Assembly: GCA_049317345.1 (NCBI GenBank)
Contig: JBMOIL010000024.1
Span: 1 to 20,721 of the forward strand
Direction of reading: 5' to 3'
DNA from: Mxb001 sp049317345
GTDB taxonomy: Bacteria > Actinomycetota > Actinomycetes > S36-B12
DNA length: 20,721 bases
The position numbers and the translations under genes were made by a program. Below, one piece after another: positions 8,046-17,245 of the stretch. Position 1 is the stretch's first letter; each line of letters opens with the position of its first letter. The notes beneath the pieces are model-generated. The model was not told where the DNA came from and did no database searches. It saw only the letters and a program-made list of their open reading frames with translations.

Positions 8046-9481
8046 CATCGGTGGCCGGCTCATCCGGCGACGAGTCCCTCCCGCACGCCGCGGGGCTGGA
8101 CGCGGTCTTCAAGGCGTACGACGTGCGGGGGCTCGTCCCCGAGCAGTTCGATTCCGCATTGGCACGCACGATCGGTGCGGCCTTCGTCGAGGTGCTCGGC
8201 ATACGCGCGGAGGCGGGGGGCCCGGGTGCTGTCGTCGTAGGTCAGGACATGCGCCCGTCGGGTGATGACCTCGTCGCGGCCTTCGCCGACGGCGTGTGCT
8301 CCCAGGGCTGTGACGTCATCCGGATCGGCTTGGCGAGCACCGACGGCCTCTACTTTGCTTCGGGCGACCTGGGTCTGCCGGGTGCGATGTTCACCGCCAG
8401 CCACAACCCGGCTCAGTACAACGGCATCAAGCTGTGCCGCGCGGGCGCCGCTCCGGTGGGCATGGAGACCGGATTGCGCGAGATGCGCGATCTCGTCGAG
8501 TCGGGTGTGCCGTCGTACGCCGGTCCGGTCGGCACGGTGACCAGAAGCGACACCATGCCCGCCTACGCCGGCTTCCTGCGCTCCCTCGTCGACCTCTCGT
8601 CGAGTCGTGCCCTGTCCGTCGTGATCGACGCCGGCAACGGCATGGCTGGCCTCACCGCACCGGCGGTGCTCGGCACGGCCGCGGGACTCCCGGCCCTACC
8701 GCTGCGCGTCACCCCGCTCTACTTCGAGCTCGACGGGACCTTCCCGAATCACGAGGCCAATCCCATTGAGCCAGCCAACCTGCGCGATCTGCAGAGCGCG
8801 GTCGTCGCCGAAGGGGCAGACATCGGCCTTGCTTTCGACGGCGATGCCGATCGCTGCTTCGTCATCGACGAACGCGGAGTCGCCGTCAACCCCTCGGCCA
8901 TCACGGCGCTGATCGCCGAGCGCGAGCTGCAACGACGACCGGGGGCCACCATCATCTACAACTGCATCAGCTCGCGCACCGTGCCCGAGGTCATCGCTGA
9001 GAGCGGTGGGGTCGCGGTGCGCACGCGCGTGGGGCACTCCTTCATCAAGGCGCGCATGGCCGAGACGGGCGCGGTATTCGGTGGCGAGCACTCGGGCCAC
9101 TTCTACTTCACCGACTTCTGGCGCGCGGACTCCGGCATGCTCGCCGCGCTGCACGTCCTGGCGGCCCTCGGCTCGGCGCCGACGGGGACGACGCTGTCGA
9201 GCCTGCTTGCCCGCTACGACCGATATGTGGCGAGCGGCGAGATCAACTCCGTCGTCGCAGACGCTGCGGCCTCGACCGAGCAGGTCCGCAGGTCCTTCGA
9301 GGGGCGCGAGGGTGTCTCCTTCGATGATCTTGACGGCATGACCGTCTCGGCCCCCTCCTGGTGGTTCAATCTCCGACCGAGCAATACCGAGCCCCTCCTC
9401 CGGCTAAACGTCGAAGCGGTGGATGGTGGCACGATGGAGTCGGTCCGCGACGAGGTGCTTGCCCTCGTCCGCGGTGCGTGA
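8042..9481 (+). CDS. manB: Phosphomannomutase (alpha-D-phosphohexomutase family)
   Basis: Interconverts mannose-6-phosphate and mannose-1-phosphate in the cytoplasm, the step before GDP-mannose for mannosylated lipids and glycans. All four phosphohexomutase active-site loops are visible in 479 residues: TASHNP with phosphoserine S120, the metal loop DGDADR (266-271), the sugar-binding GEHSGH (348-353), and the phosphate-binding RPSNTEP (about 445-451). Length fits the family. GTG start overlaps the DUF3499 stop by four bases. Sequence alone cannot exclude additional phosphoglucomutase activity, but manA two genes on supports the mannose assignment. Confidence 0.92.
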   Translation: MTSVAGSSGDESLPHAAGLDAVFKAYDVRGLVPEQFDSALARTIGAAFVEVLGIRAEAGGPGAVVVGQDMRPSGDDLVAAFADGVCSQGCDVIRIGLASTDGLYFASGDLGLPGAMFTASHNPAQYNGIKLCRAGAAPVGMETGLREMRDLVESGVPSYAGPVGTVTRSDTMPAYAGFLRSLVDLSSSRALSVVIDAGNGMAGLTAPAVLGTAAGLPALPLRVTPLYFELDGTFPNHEANPIEPANLRDLQSAVVAEGADIGLAFDGDADRCFVIDERGVAVNPSAITALIAERELQRRPGATIIYNCISSRTVPEVIAESGGVAVRTRVGHSFIKARMAETGAVFGGEHSGHFYFTDFWRADSGMLAALHVLAALGSAPTGTTLSSLLARYDRYVASGEINSVVADAAASTEQVRRSFEGREGVSFDDLDGMTVSAPSWWFNLRPSNTEPLLRLNVEAVDGGTMESVRDEVLALVRGA

Positions 9482-9492
9482 GGAGGACTGCC

Positions 9493-9684
9493 GTGTCGGA
9501 GACGCTGGGCCTTGACCCGTTGCTGCTCGAGATCCTCGCGTGCCCGTGCGAGGCGCACGCAGCACTCGAGGTGGACGCTGCGAGACGCCTGCTTGTCTGC
9601 ACCGTCTGCCTTCGGGGCTTCCCCGTGCGGGACGGGATTCCTGTGATGCTGCTGGATGAGGCCCTCCCGCCGGCAGAGGCCTGA
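9493..9684 (+). CDS. Trm112-like small zinc-ribbon protein
   Basis: A 63-residue protein of the Trm112/YcaR family. It has ILACPCEAHAALEV near the N-terminus, then LVCTVCLRGFPVRDGIPVMLLDEA, the typical C-terminal signature; C17, C19 and the CTVC pair are candidate metal ligands (the first pair is CPC rather than the usual CPxC). Eukaryotic and archaeal Trm112 activate methyltransferases, but the bacterial role is not settled. GTG 9493 is chosen because AGGAGG sits exactly six bases upstream, overlapping the end of manB; a longer open frame starting at 9361 inside manB is rejected. The stop overlaps the manA ATG by one base (TGATG). Confidence 0.88.
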   Translation: MSETLGLDPLLLEILACPCEAHAALEVDAARRLLVCTVCLRGFPVRDGIPVMLLDEALPPAEA

Positions 9685-10760
9685 TGCCGCACATCGTTGC
9701 GGGCGCCCTCAAGGAGTACGACTGGGGCATCGTCGACGGCTTGGCGCGCTGGCACGGTGCCACCGGCACTCCCCAGGCAGAGCTGTGGTTCGGGACCCAT
9801 CCCTCGGGGCCGACCCCGGTCGTCGCCGGTGCCGACTCGGGACTGCTGCTCGCTGATCTCGACGATCATCTGGGCATGCCCCTGGTGAAGTTGCTCGCCG
9901 CGGGCACACCCCTGTCCATCCAGGTCCATCCCGACGCTCATCTGGCCCGACAGGGGTGGGCCTCGGGCTCACCGCTCTTCGCCGACGATGCGGAGAAAGC
10001 GGAAATGCTCGTGGCCGTGGAGCCTTTCGACATCCATGCGGGATGGCGGGATCCTGAGGAAGCCGCGGGGCTCCTGGCCGATGCGGGAGCGCCTGCCGAC
10101 ATCGTCGTGCTTGTCCGCTCGGGTGATCCCGTCGCGTCCGCGCGCCGTTTGCTGGCGGTGGAGCCTCGTGAGCGGGCCGCCATCGCCTCCCGATTGGTCG
10201 ATGCGGCCGAGCGCCGGGGGTGGTCGCAGGAAGCCGTGATCGCGCTTGAGCGTGTCATCGCCGCGTTCCCCGGTGACCCGGGCGTGCTCGTGAGCGTCCT
10301 TCTCGATCACGACGTACTCCGTCCAGGGGACGCCGTGGCCGTCTCGGCGGGGATCGTGCACTCCTATGTGGGCGGACTGGGCATCGAGGTCATGACGAGT
10401 TCCGACAACGTGCTGCGCCTCGGGCTCACCAACAAGCCGATCGCCGTCGACGAGGCGCTCGGTGCCATCTCACGTGATCGCACGCCGGAGCGACTGAGTG
10501 CCGCCCCCGGGGAGACTCTCGCGCCGCGCGGCATGCCCTTCGACCTCGTCGTGTCGACCGTGCAGAGTGTCCTGCCCGCTGGCAGGCATCGCCTCGTCCT
10601 CGCCCTGGAGGGATCAGTGCGGATCCACAGCGGCCCCGGCGCAGGTGAGGTGGTGCCCGAGGGTCGTGCGGCGGTGTGGGCTCCGGGCGAGGCAGATGCC
10701 GTTGTCGCGCCGCAGGGCACCGCCGTCATCGTCACGGGCGGCGGTCAGCTGCCCGGATAG
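9684..10760 (+). CDS. manA: Mannose-6-phosphate isomerase, class I
   Basis: Converts fructose-6-phosphate to mannose-6-phosphate, feeding ManB. In 358 residues the type I isomerase cupin features are clear: KEYDWG near the start, AELWFGTHP, the zinc-binding SIQVHPD (Q80, H82), E107 in the DDAEKAEM segment, and AGIVHSYVGGLGIEVM with H226, followed by SSDNVLRLGLTNK. The ATG overlaps the upstream stop, so it is the last gene of the whiB2-to-manA run. Its 3' end overlaps the convergent lpqB coding region by 16 bases. Confidence 0.95.
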   Translation: MPHIVAGALKEYDWGIVDGLARWHGATGTPQAELWFGTHPSGPTPVVAGADSGLLLADLDDHLGMPLVKLLAAGTPLSIQVHPDAHLARQGWASGSPLFADDAEKAEMLVAVEPFDIHAGWRDPEEAAGLLADAGAPADIVVLVRSGDPVASARRLLAVEPRERAAIASRLVDAAERRGWSQEAVIALERVIAAFPGDPGVLVSVLLDHDVLRPGDAVAVSAGIVHSYVGGLGIEVMTSSDNVLRLGLTNKPIAVDEALGAISRDRTPERLSAAPGETLAPRGMPFDLVVSTVQSVLPAGRHRLVLALEGSVRIHSGPGAGEVVPEGRAAVWAPGEADAVVAPQGTAVIVTGGGQLPG

Positions 10761-12436
10761 GCCGGGCTTGATCCCCGAGGGCCCAATCTCCACGGACCCG
10801 AGGTGTAGGTCCAGATACGTCCGTCTTCCGTCGCCGCGAGTATCGGGGATCCCGGCGCTGCCGCCACGCGCACGGCTCCCGGCGGTGCGCCAAGCGAGCG
10901 CACTTGCCAGCGACTGATGTCGATCTCGAAGACCCCGGGTGCCCCTGCGCCCTCGACTCCAAGGGCAATGAGCCGATCGTCATCGGCCCAGGCGACATCG
11001 CTGACGGTAGTCAGTCGGTTGTCCACGCGCACCGGCGACTCGATCCGCGGCGCTCCCTCGCGCACCGTGATGATGGCCAGCATCACGAAGGTCCGCGGCC
11101 CGCGCCGGATGGTGAGAGCCGCTCGCGTGCCGTCGCGGCTGACGGCGATGGACTCGAGTGCGGCCTTGGGGTGCAGGCCGTCCACGGGTACGACGACGGC
11201 GGTGCCCTCGGGATCAACGCGCCTCAAGGTGGCATCCGGGCCCACGACCCAGGCTTCCTCCCCTCCGCCGAATGAGGGGCGTGATTGGCCAGGATCCAGG
11301 GAGGCCTCGATGAGGGTCGAACCGGGCTCGAGGGATCCCAGCCACAGGCCCGCATCGGCGTCGAGGGCGGCGATGCGCTCGGTGAGAGAGATCGCGAGCC
11401 CGTCGAGGGGCGGGCTGCCCAGGCCGGCCGGCCCGGGGACGGGCAGCGGCGGAGTGCGGTTGAGGTCGATCACCCGGCCGCCGACGATGCCCAGTGGCCC
11501 AGCACCCTCCGGCATGGCATTGGGGTCAAAACCAGGCCAGGAGTCCATGGGCTGCGGGTTGAACGCGCCTGCGACATCGAGGACCTGACCGCCTGCGTTG
11601 AGGTCGAGGAAGCGGACCCCCGGCACCTGCCCCAGGGTCCAGATGAGTTGCGCGGAGAAGGCGCGCCGAGTGTCCTCGTCGGCGAGACGCACCTGGGGGT
11701 CCAGGTCAACGCGGGCCACACCGTCCACGACAGGCACGGCATTGACGGCCAGGGCCGTGCCATCCGGGAAGCCGGTGCGCACTGCTGGCGCGAGCCACTC
11801 TGTCGGACCGCTCAGCAGCGCTCGCGTGAGTGCGGTGGCAGGTGTGGGTCCGTCGACGGGGAAGTAGCGAGGATCTGGCACCAGTGTGGTGAAGGTGGGG
11901 TCGAGGAAGTAGACCTCAAATGCACGGAAGGCGCGATCCACGTCCGAGCGCGACAGGAGCAGGCCCTGGGGTGGCGTGGCGATACGCCAGTTGCCATCGA
12001 GGAACTCCATGCGGAAGGACTCCTCGATCAGGCTGCCGGGCAGCGCGACCTCGAAGCGACCCTCGCCGTCAATCGAGCCAACCCGAGTGGCCGTCATGTC
12101 GACAGCCGTGACGCCGTCGGGGACGATCGTCGGCACCCCGTCGTACACGCTGACATTGGTCGAGGGATCCCACATGACCGCGGCCTGCGGCGTCAGATAC
12201 TCGCGCGCGACGGCGTGATCGTCCTCGAACGACGCGGAGGCCTGGAGGAAGCCCGACACGATCTGGGTCGGTGTCATATCCGACTGCGGCGGACGCGCGA
12301 TGACGCGGATGACCTGATCGGTGGTCTCCACGCCGACCTCGGCGCCCTGCTGGATGGGTCCGCTGGTGGGGATTACCGCGCAGCCGGCTAGGAGGGGTGC
12401 GACGAGGGCCGCGATCACCACGGCGGCCCGCCTCAT
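10745..12436 (-). CDS. lpqB: LpqB family lipoprotein, MtrAB accessory
   Basis: An extracellular lipid-anchored protein of 563 residues. In mycobacteria LpqB interacts with the sensor MtrB and affects MtrA phosphorylation and cell-envelope homeostasis. The signal peptide ends in lipobox LLAGC, with C19 as the lipidated residue. A GerMN-type domain follows (about 195-300: FPVDGPTPATALTRALL, FPDGTALAVNAV, FSAQLIWTLGQVPGV). The C-terminal half looks like a beta-propeller (ESIAVSRDGTRAALTI, DVAWADDDRLIALG). The ATG overlaps the mtrB stop (ATGA), the expected operon order. The gene ends inside the manA 3' end. Confidence 0.95.
   Translation of the reverse strand: MRRAAVVIAALVAPLLAGCAVIPTSGPIQQGAEVGVETTDQVIRVIARPPQSDMTPTQIVSGFLQASASFEDDHAVAREYLTPQAAVMWDPSTNVSVYDGVPTIVPDGVTAVDMTATRVGSIDGEGRFEVALPGSLIEESFRMEFLDGNWRIATPPQGLLLSRSDVDRAFRAFEVYFLDPTFTTLVPDPRYFPVDGPTPATALTRALLSGPTEWLAPAVRTGFPDGTALAVNAVPVVDGVARVDLDPQVRLADEDTRRAFSAQLIWTLGQVPGVRFLDLNAGGQVLDVAGAFNPQPMDSWPGFDPNAMPEGAGPLGIVGGRVIDLNRTPPLPVPGPAGLGSPPLDGLAISLTERIAALDADAGLWLGSLEPGSTLIEASLDPGQSRPSFGGGEEAWVVGPDATLRRVDPEGTAVVVPVDGLHPKAALESIAVSRDGTRAALTIRRGPRTFVMLAIITVREGAPRIESPVRVDNRLTTVSDVAWADDDRLIALGVEGAGAPGVFEIDISRWQVRSLGAPPGAVRVAAAPGSPILAATEDGRIWTYTSGPWRLGPRGSSPAYPGS
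10751..10767. terminator. Short hairpin at the manA/lpqB convergent junction
   Basis: GCCCGG (10751-10756) pairs with CCGGGC (10762-10767) across a five-base loop. It spans the manA stop and lies within the last codons of lpqB on the other strand. A six-bp GC stem at a tail-to-tail junction could act as a weak bidirectional terminator, but there is no T run. Confidence 0.35.
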
Positions 12437-14088
12437 GCTCGAGCCTCCGCGGCGTCGGTCTCCACGATCTCGACGTCGTCCTCGCCGTCTGAGATGCCCT
12501 CCATGTCGGGGGGCACGAGGGGGAGAGGTGAGTGCTCGAGTGTCACTTCTGCCCAGCAGGGAAGGGTGAGGCGGAAGCAGGCGCCTTCCCCGACAGTGCC
12601 CCAGGCCTCAAGCCACCCCGCGTGCAGGCGCGTGTCTTCCAGGGCGATAGACAGGCCGAGGCCGGTGCCTCCCGTGGTGCGCGCACGCGCCGGATCGGCT
12701 CGCCAGAAGCGATCGAAGACATGCGCGATGCTGTCGTCCGACAATCCCACTCCGCGGTCGCGCACGGTGATGGCAGCAGCGGAGCCATCCTCCGTGACGG
12801 CGACGTCGATCGGCTGGCCCTCGCCGTGCTCCACGGCGTTGTCCAAGAGGTTGCGGAGGATCCGATCGACGCGCCGGGGATCGCATTCGACGGGGCAGGG
12901 GTCCACGAGAGCCGTCACGACGATCTCGCTGCCGCGCCGCTCGGCGAGCGGGCGCGCGGACTCAACGGCCCGCTTCACCAGGGCGACCAGGTCGACTGTC
13001 TCGAGGTCGAGGACGGCAGCACCCGCGTCGTATCGCGAGATCTCGAGCAGATCACCGAGGAGGTTCTCGAATCGATCGAGCTGGTTCTGGAGCAACTCGG
13101 CCGACCGTGCGGTCGGCGGATCCAGCTCGCCCCGGCTCTCGAAGAGCAGGTCGGCGGCCATGCGGATCGTCGTGAGAGGGGTGCGCAACTCATGCGATAC
13201 GTCGGAAACGAAGCGCTGCTGCACCGCGGAGAGTTCCTCGAGGCGGTGAATCTGCTGCTCGAGGCTTGCTGCCATATCGTTGAAGGCCGTGGCGAGACGC
13301 GCGAGGTCGTCCTCACCCCGCACGGCCATGCGCTCGCGCAGGTGACCCTCGGAGAACTGCTCTGCGACGCGCGCTGCCGAGCGAACGGGGGCGACAACCT
13401 GGCGCGTGACGAGCGCAGCCACGGCTCCGAGGAGCACGACGAGGAGGACACCGGTGCCGATGACGGTACTGCGCACCAGATCGAGAGTGCTTGCCTCGTT
13501 AGTGAGGGGGAAGAGGTAGTAGAGCTCATAGGTGCCGACATCCGTCACGGCGAGCGGTGCTCCCACGACGATGCCGGGCGCACTGCGACCGTCGAGATAG
13601 CGGATCTCGGTATAGGTCCACGACTGTCGTCCTGTGGCCATCACGGTGTCGCGCAGTTCAGGCGGGACGCTTGCATCGGACACGAGATTGGTGCCGCGCT
13701 CGGGCGCAGCACCCTCGATCTCACCGGCCAGGAGCAGGACGTCGTACTGCGGGGGAGAGCCTGCCCGCGTCGCGAGCGATGCCACGATCGTGTCGACGAT
13801 GCTCGCGGGAGATGCGGCGCTCGTCCCCGAGGCGGCCGCCGCCGAGATGCGCTGAGCATCCGCCAGGCCGGCGCTCGCCTCCGTGACGGCCGTGCGCTCG
13901 GCCGAGTCGAGCAGCCCCGTCGTGACCCGGGAGAGAAGCAGGAATCCCAGGATCGTCATGACGATGATGGACAGGATGAGTGTGGTCACCGTCACCCTGA
14001 GCAGGAGGGAACGTCGCCAGAGCGTGACCAGGTGCATCGGGGCCGAGGCAGCCCTCGGAGTCGGCGGACTCGTCGGGCCGGCGGTCAT
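12433..14088 (-). CDS. mtrB: Sensor histidine kinase MtrB
   Basis: Membrane kinase partner of MtrA, governing cell-wall and division genes. The 551 residues show TM1 (about 28-53), an extracytoplasmic sensor region (54-205), TM2 (206-228), a HAMP linker (229-281), and the DHp helix with SHELRTPL and phospho-acceptor H299. The ATPase core has an N box at 413-420 (NLLDNAVEHG), G1 DRGVGL (444-449), FDRFWRAD (458-465) and GGTGLGLS (473-480). All catalytic boxes are intact. The ATG overlaps the mtrA stop as ATGA, and the stop overlaps the lpqB start the same way, so the three are translationally coupled. Confidence 0.97.
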   Translation of the reverse strand: MTAGPTSPPTPRAASAPMHLVTLWRRSLLLRVTVTTLILSIIVMTILGFLLLSRVTTGLLDSAERTAVTEASAGLADAQRISAAAASGTSAASPASIVDTIVASLATRAGSPPQYDVLLLAGEIEGAAPERGTNLVSDASVPPELRDTVMATGRQSWTYTEIRYLDGRSAPGIVVGAPLAVTDVGTYELYYLFPLTNEASTLDLVRSTVIGTGVLLVVLLGAVAALVTRQVVAPVRSAARVAEQFSEGHLRERMAVRGEDDLARLATAFNDMAASLEQQIHRLEELSAVQQRFVSDVSHELRTPLTTIRMAADLLFESRGELDPPTARSAELLQNQLDRFENLLGDLLEISRYDAGAAVLDLETVDLVALVKRAVESARPLAERRGSEIVVTALVDPCPVECDPRRVDRILRNLLDNAVEHGEGQPIDVAVTEDGSAAAITVRDRGVGLSDDSIAHVFDRFWRADPARARTTGGTGLGLSIALEDTRLHAGWLEAWGTVGEGACFRLTLPCWAEVTLEHSPLPLVPPDMEGISDGEDDVEIVETDAAEARA

Positions 14089-14762
14089 GGCGGGCCGGCC
14101 TTGTATCCCACGCCGCGCACCGTGAGCACGATCTCGGGGTGCTCAGGATCGTGCTCGATCTTGGCGCGCAGTCGTTGCACGTGGACATTGACCAGCCGCG
14201 TGTCGGCAGCGTGGCGATATCCCCACACCTCTTGGAGGAGTACTTCGCGCGTGAACACCTGCCAGGGCTTGCGCGCCAGGCACACGAGCAGATCGAACTC
14301 CAGTGGAGTGAGGGGGACCACCCGGCCTCCCCGCCGCACCACGTGTCCTGCGACGTCGATGGTGACGTCACCGATCTCGAGTGTGCCGGTGGCGGGGTCG
14401 TCGCTGCGACGCACACGTGCACGCAGTCGTGCGACGAGTTCCTTGGGCTTGAAGGGCTTGACGATGTAGTCGTCCGCACCGGACTCGAGTCCGAGGACGA
14501 CGTCGACGGTGTCGTTCTTGGCCGTGAGCATCACGATGGGGACACCGGACTCATTGCGGATGGCCCGACAGACATCGATGCCGTCCATGCCCGGGAGCAT
14601 GAGGTCGAGCAGGATGATGTCGGGACGGGAGTCGCGGAAGGCCTGGAGCGCGTGACCGCCATCGGCGCAGAAGACGGGGTCGAAGCCCTCCCCACGCAGG
14701 ACGATGCCGAGCATCTCGGCCAGTGCCACGTCGTCATCGACGACCAGGACGCGTCCCCTCAC
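14085..14762 (-). CDS. mtrA: DNA-binding response regulator MtrA (OmpR family)
   Basis: A 225-residue regulator. The receiver domain has the acidic cluster D9-D11, phospho-acceptor D53 (LLDLMLPGMDG), T80 and K102, all conserved. The winged-helix DNA-binding domain (about 130-225) ends in VNVHVQRLRAKIE and TVRGVGYKAG. MtrA controls cell-division, resuscitation and DNA-replication genes in Actinobacteria. The GTG start lies 12 bases after the CPBP gene stop; its ribosome site is weak. A four-codon ATG-AGC-CTG-TGA reading frame ends on top of the GTG, so translation may depend on reinitiation from the upstream gene. Confidence 0.97.
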   Translation of the reverse strand: MRGRVLVVDDDVALAEMLGIVLRGEGFDPVFCADGGHALQAFRDSRPDIILLDLMLPGMDGIDVCRAIRNESGVPIVMLTAKNDTVDVVLGLESGADDYIVKPFKPKELVARLRARVRRSDDPATGTLEIGDVTIDVAGHVVRRGGRVVPLTPLEFDLLVCLARKPWQVFTREVLLQEVWGYRHAADTRLVNVHVQRLRAKIEHDPEHPEIVLTVRGVGYKAGPP

Positions 14763-14774
14763 AGGCTCATGGTG

Positions 14775-15599
14775 TCATCCCAGGAGCAGGAATGCCGCTC
14801 CTGGCAGGTTGTTGACGGCGTGGGCCACGATCGGCGCCCCGAGGCTGCGGGTCCGCCACCGGAGCAATCCGAGCACCAGGCCGCTGGCGAGCAGGATCGG
14901 AGCCCGCACCGGCTCCAGGTGGAAGAGGCTGAAGGCGACGGTCGTGATGGCGATGACCCAGGCGGTGCTGAGCCCCCGTTTGGCCAGGGCGTTGTACGCC
15001 ATGCCGCGGAAGGCGATCTCCTCGGCGATGGGCGCCCCGATGGCCACGCACAGGGCGAATGCGACCACGGCGAGCATGGGGCCCTCGTCGCGAAGCTGAT
15101 TCCCCACCTCGCCCGCTGCCGAGGTGAACTCGCCGAAGATCGCCTGGAGGAGCAGGGCGATGGCACCTCCTGCCATGAGCGCGGCGAAGCCCCCGATCAC
15201 ACCCCACCCGACGTCGCTCCAGGTGAGGCGCAGCCCCAGATCGATGCGGGGGCCGTTGCCTTGGAAGGACGTGGTGAGCAGTGGCCAGCCCGCCAGCGCG
15301 ATCCACGGGAGCGAGATGCCGACCAGGAGCAGCCAGGGCAGGGGGAGGCCGAGGAAGCTGCCGCCCGCGGCGATGGCGACAGAGATGAGCACGAAGCCGA
15401 GGAGCGGGATGATCGCGTCGGGGATCCCCCAGCGAGGGGCCCGAAGTTGCCGGCCCTGGGCGAGTGCGATGTCAACGGTGATGGGACATCCGGGGTAGTC
15501 CGCCGGCGCCCAGGTCCGCCACGTGACAGCCCTCCCACCGGGGTAGCCCGACGGCACCGGGAGCGAGGGAGGTCGCGTCTCGTCCGGGGCGTCGCTCAC
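14775..15599 (-). CDS. CPBP family intramembrane protease homologue
   Basis: A 274-residue integral membrane protein of the CAAX protease/bacteriocin-processing (CPBP, Rce1/abortive infection) family. After a proline-rich soluble N-terminus it has about seven hydrophobic helices. The three family motifs are intact near the C-terminus: APIAEEIAFRG (EExxxR), FSLFHLEP (FxxxH) and HAVNN (HxxxN), so it should be catalytically competent. The substrate is unknown. Twelve bases separate its stop from the mtrA start, so it is probably the first gene of the mtrA-mtrB-lpqB operon, a place occupied by tmk in mycobacteria. The GTG at 15599 is chosen because TAGCCT sits at exactly the -10 position for a leaderless start. 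Confidence 0.9.
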   Translation of the reverse strand: MSDAPDETRPPSLPVPSGYPGGRAVTWRTWAPADYPGCPITVDIALAQGRQLRAPRWGIPDAIIPLLGFVLISVAIAAGGSFLGLPLPWLLLVGISLPWIALAGWPLLTTSFQGNGPRIDLGLRLTWSDVGWGVIGGFAALMAGGAIALLLQAIFGEFTSAAGEVGNQLRDEGPMLAVVAFALCVAIGAPIAEEIAFRGMAYNALAKRGLSTAWVIAITTVAFSLFHLEPVRAPILLASGLVLGLLRWRTRSLGAPIVAHAVNNLPGAAFLLLG

Positions 15600-15605
15600 C
15601 TGATC

Positions 15606-15611
15606 AGGCTA
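15606..15611 (-). promoter_or_regulatory. -10 element for a leaderless CPBP-mtrAB-lpqB transcript
   Basis: On the minus strand TAGCCT (TANNNT) is followed by six bases and then the GTG start, so transcription would begin at the start codon. There is no ribosome site before this GTG, which supports leaderless translation. No clear -35 is present, only GC-rich sequence next to the inverted repeat. Confidence 0.45.
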
Positions 15612-15638
15612 GGTCAGCCTCCTGGGCGCGCACGCACG

Positions 15639-15691
15639 AGCGCCTCGAATTCCGCGTGTGAATCAGGTTCTCTCGCGGAATTCGAGGCGCT
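15639..15691. repeat. Perfect 18-bp inverted repeat between ahcY and the CPBP gene
   Basis: AGCGCCTCGAATTCCGCG (15639-15656) and its exact reverse complement (15674-15691) flank a 17-base loop. It begins about 21 bases beyond the ahcY stop on the minus strand. It could end ahcY transcription, but there is no T run after it in either direction and the loop is long. Each arm contains GAATTC. I see no second copy in the window. Confidence 0.8.
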
Positions 15692-15712
15692 GGCGATGTG
15701 CGGCCTGGCGAA

Positions 15713-17161
<1,449 letters not shown>

Positions 17162-17235
17162 GGTGAACACCTCGTGGAATGTGAGGGGGGCCGGCGGACG
17201 GCACGAGGCTTCGTTGGTCCGGCGGGCGTGGTCAC

Positions 17236-17241
17236 AGCGTA
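17236..17241 (-). promoter_or_regulatory. Possible -10 element of ahcY
   Basis: TACGCT on the minus strand matches TANNNT and would start transcription near 17229, leaving a leader of about 68 bases. No good -35 hexamer is found at the right spacing. I looked for SAH and SAM-IV riboswitch core motifs in the leader and did not recognise either. Confidence 0.3.
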
Positions 17242-17245
17242 CCCT

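Noticed and set aside
9361..9492. Longer Trm112-like protein starting inside manB
   Set aside because: The extension is shadow translation of the ManB C-terminus; AGGAGG six bases before GTG 9493 and the family length of about 60 residues favour the short form.
12532..14469. 645-residue open frame on the plus strand across mtrB and mtrA
   Set aside because: It is the complement of two fully motif-supported genes, crosses their junction, and has no recognisable domain.
14775..15599. CPBP protein as an abortive-infection or bacteriocin immunity gene
   Set aside because: The family includes such members, but the context is the mtrAB operon with no toxin, bacteriocin or phage-related gene nearby, so a defence role has no support here.
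17162..17235. SAH or SAM-IV riboswitch in the ahcY leader
   Set aside because: I looked for their conserved core sequences and found none; only unassigned hairpins lie nearby. A covariance-model search would be decisive.
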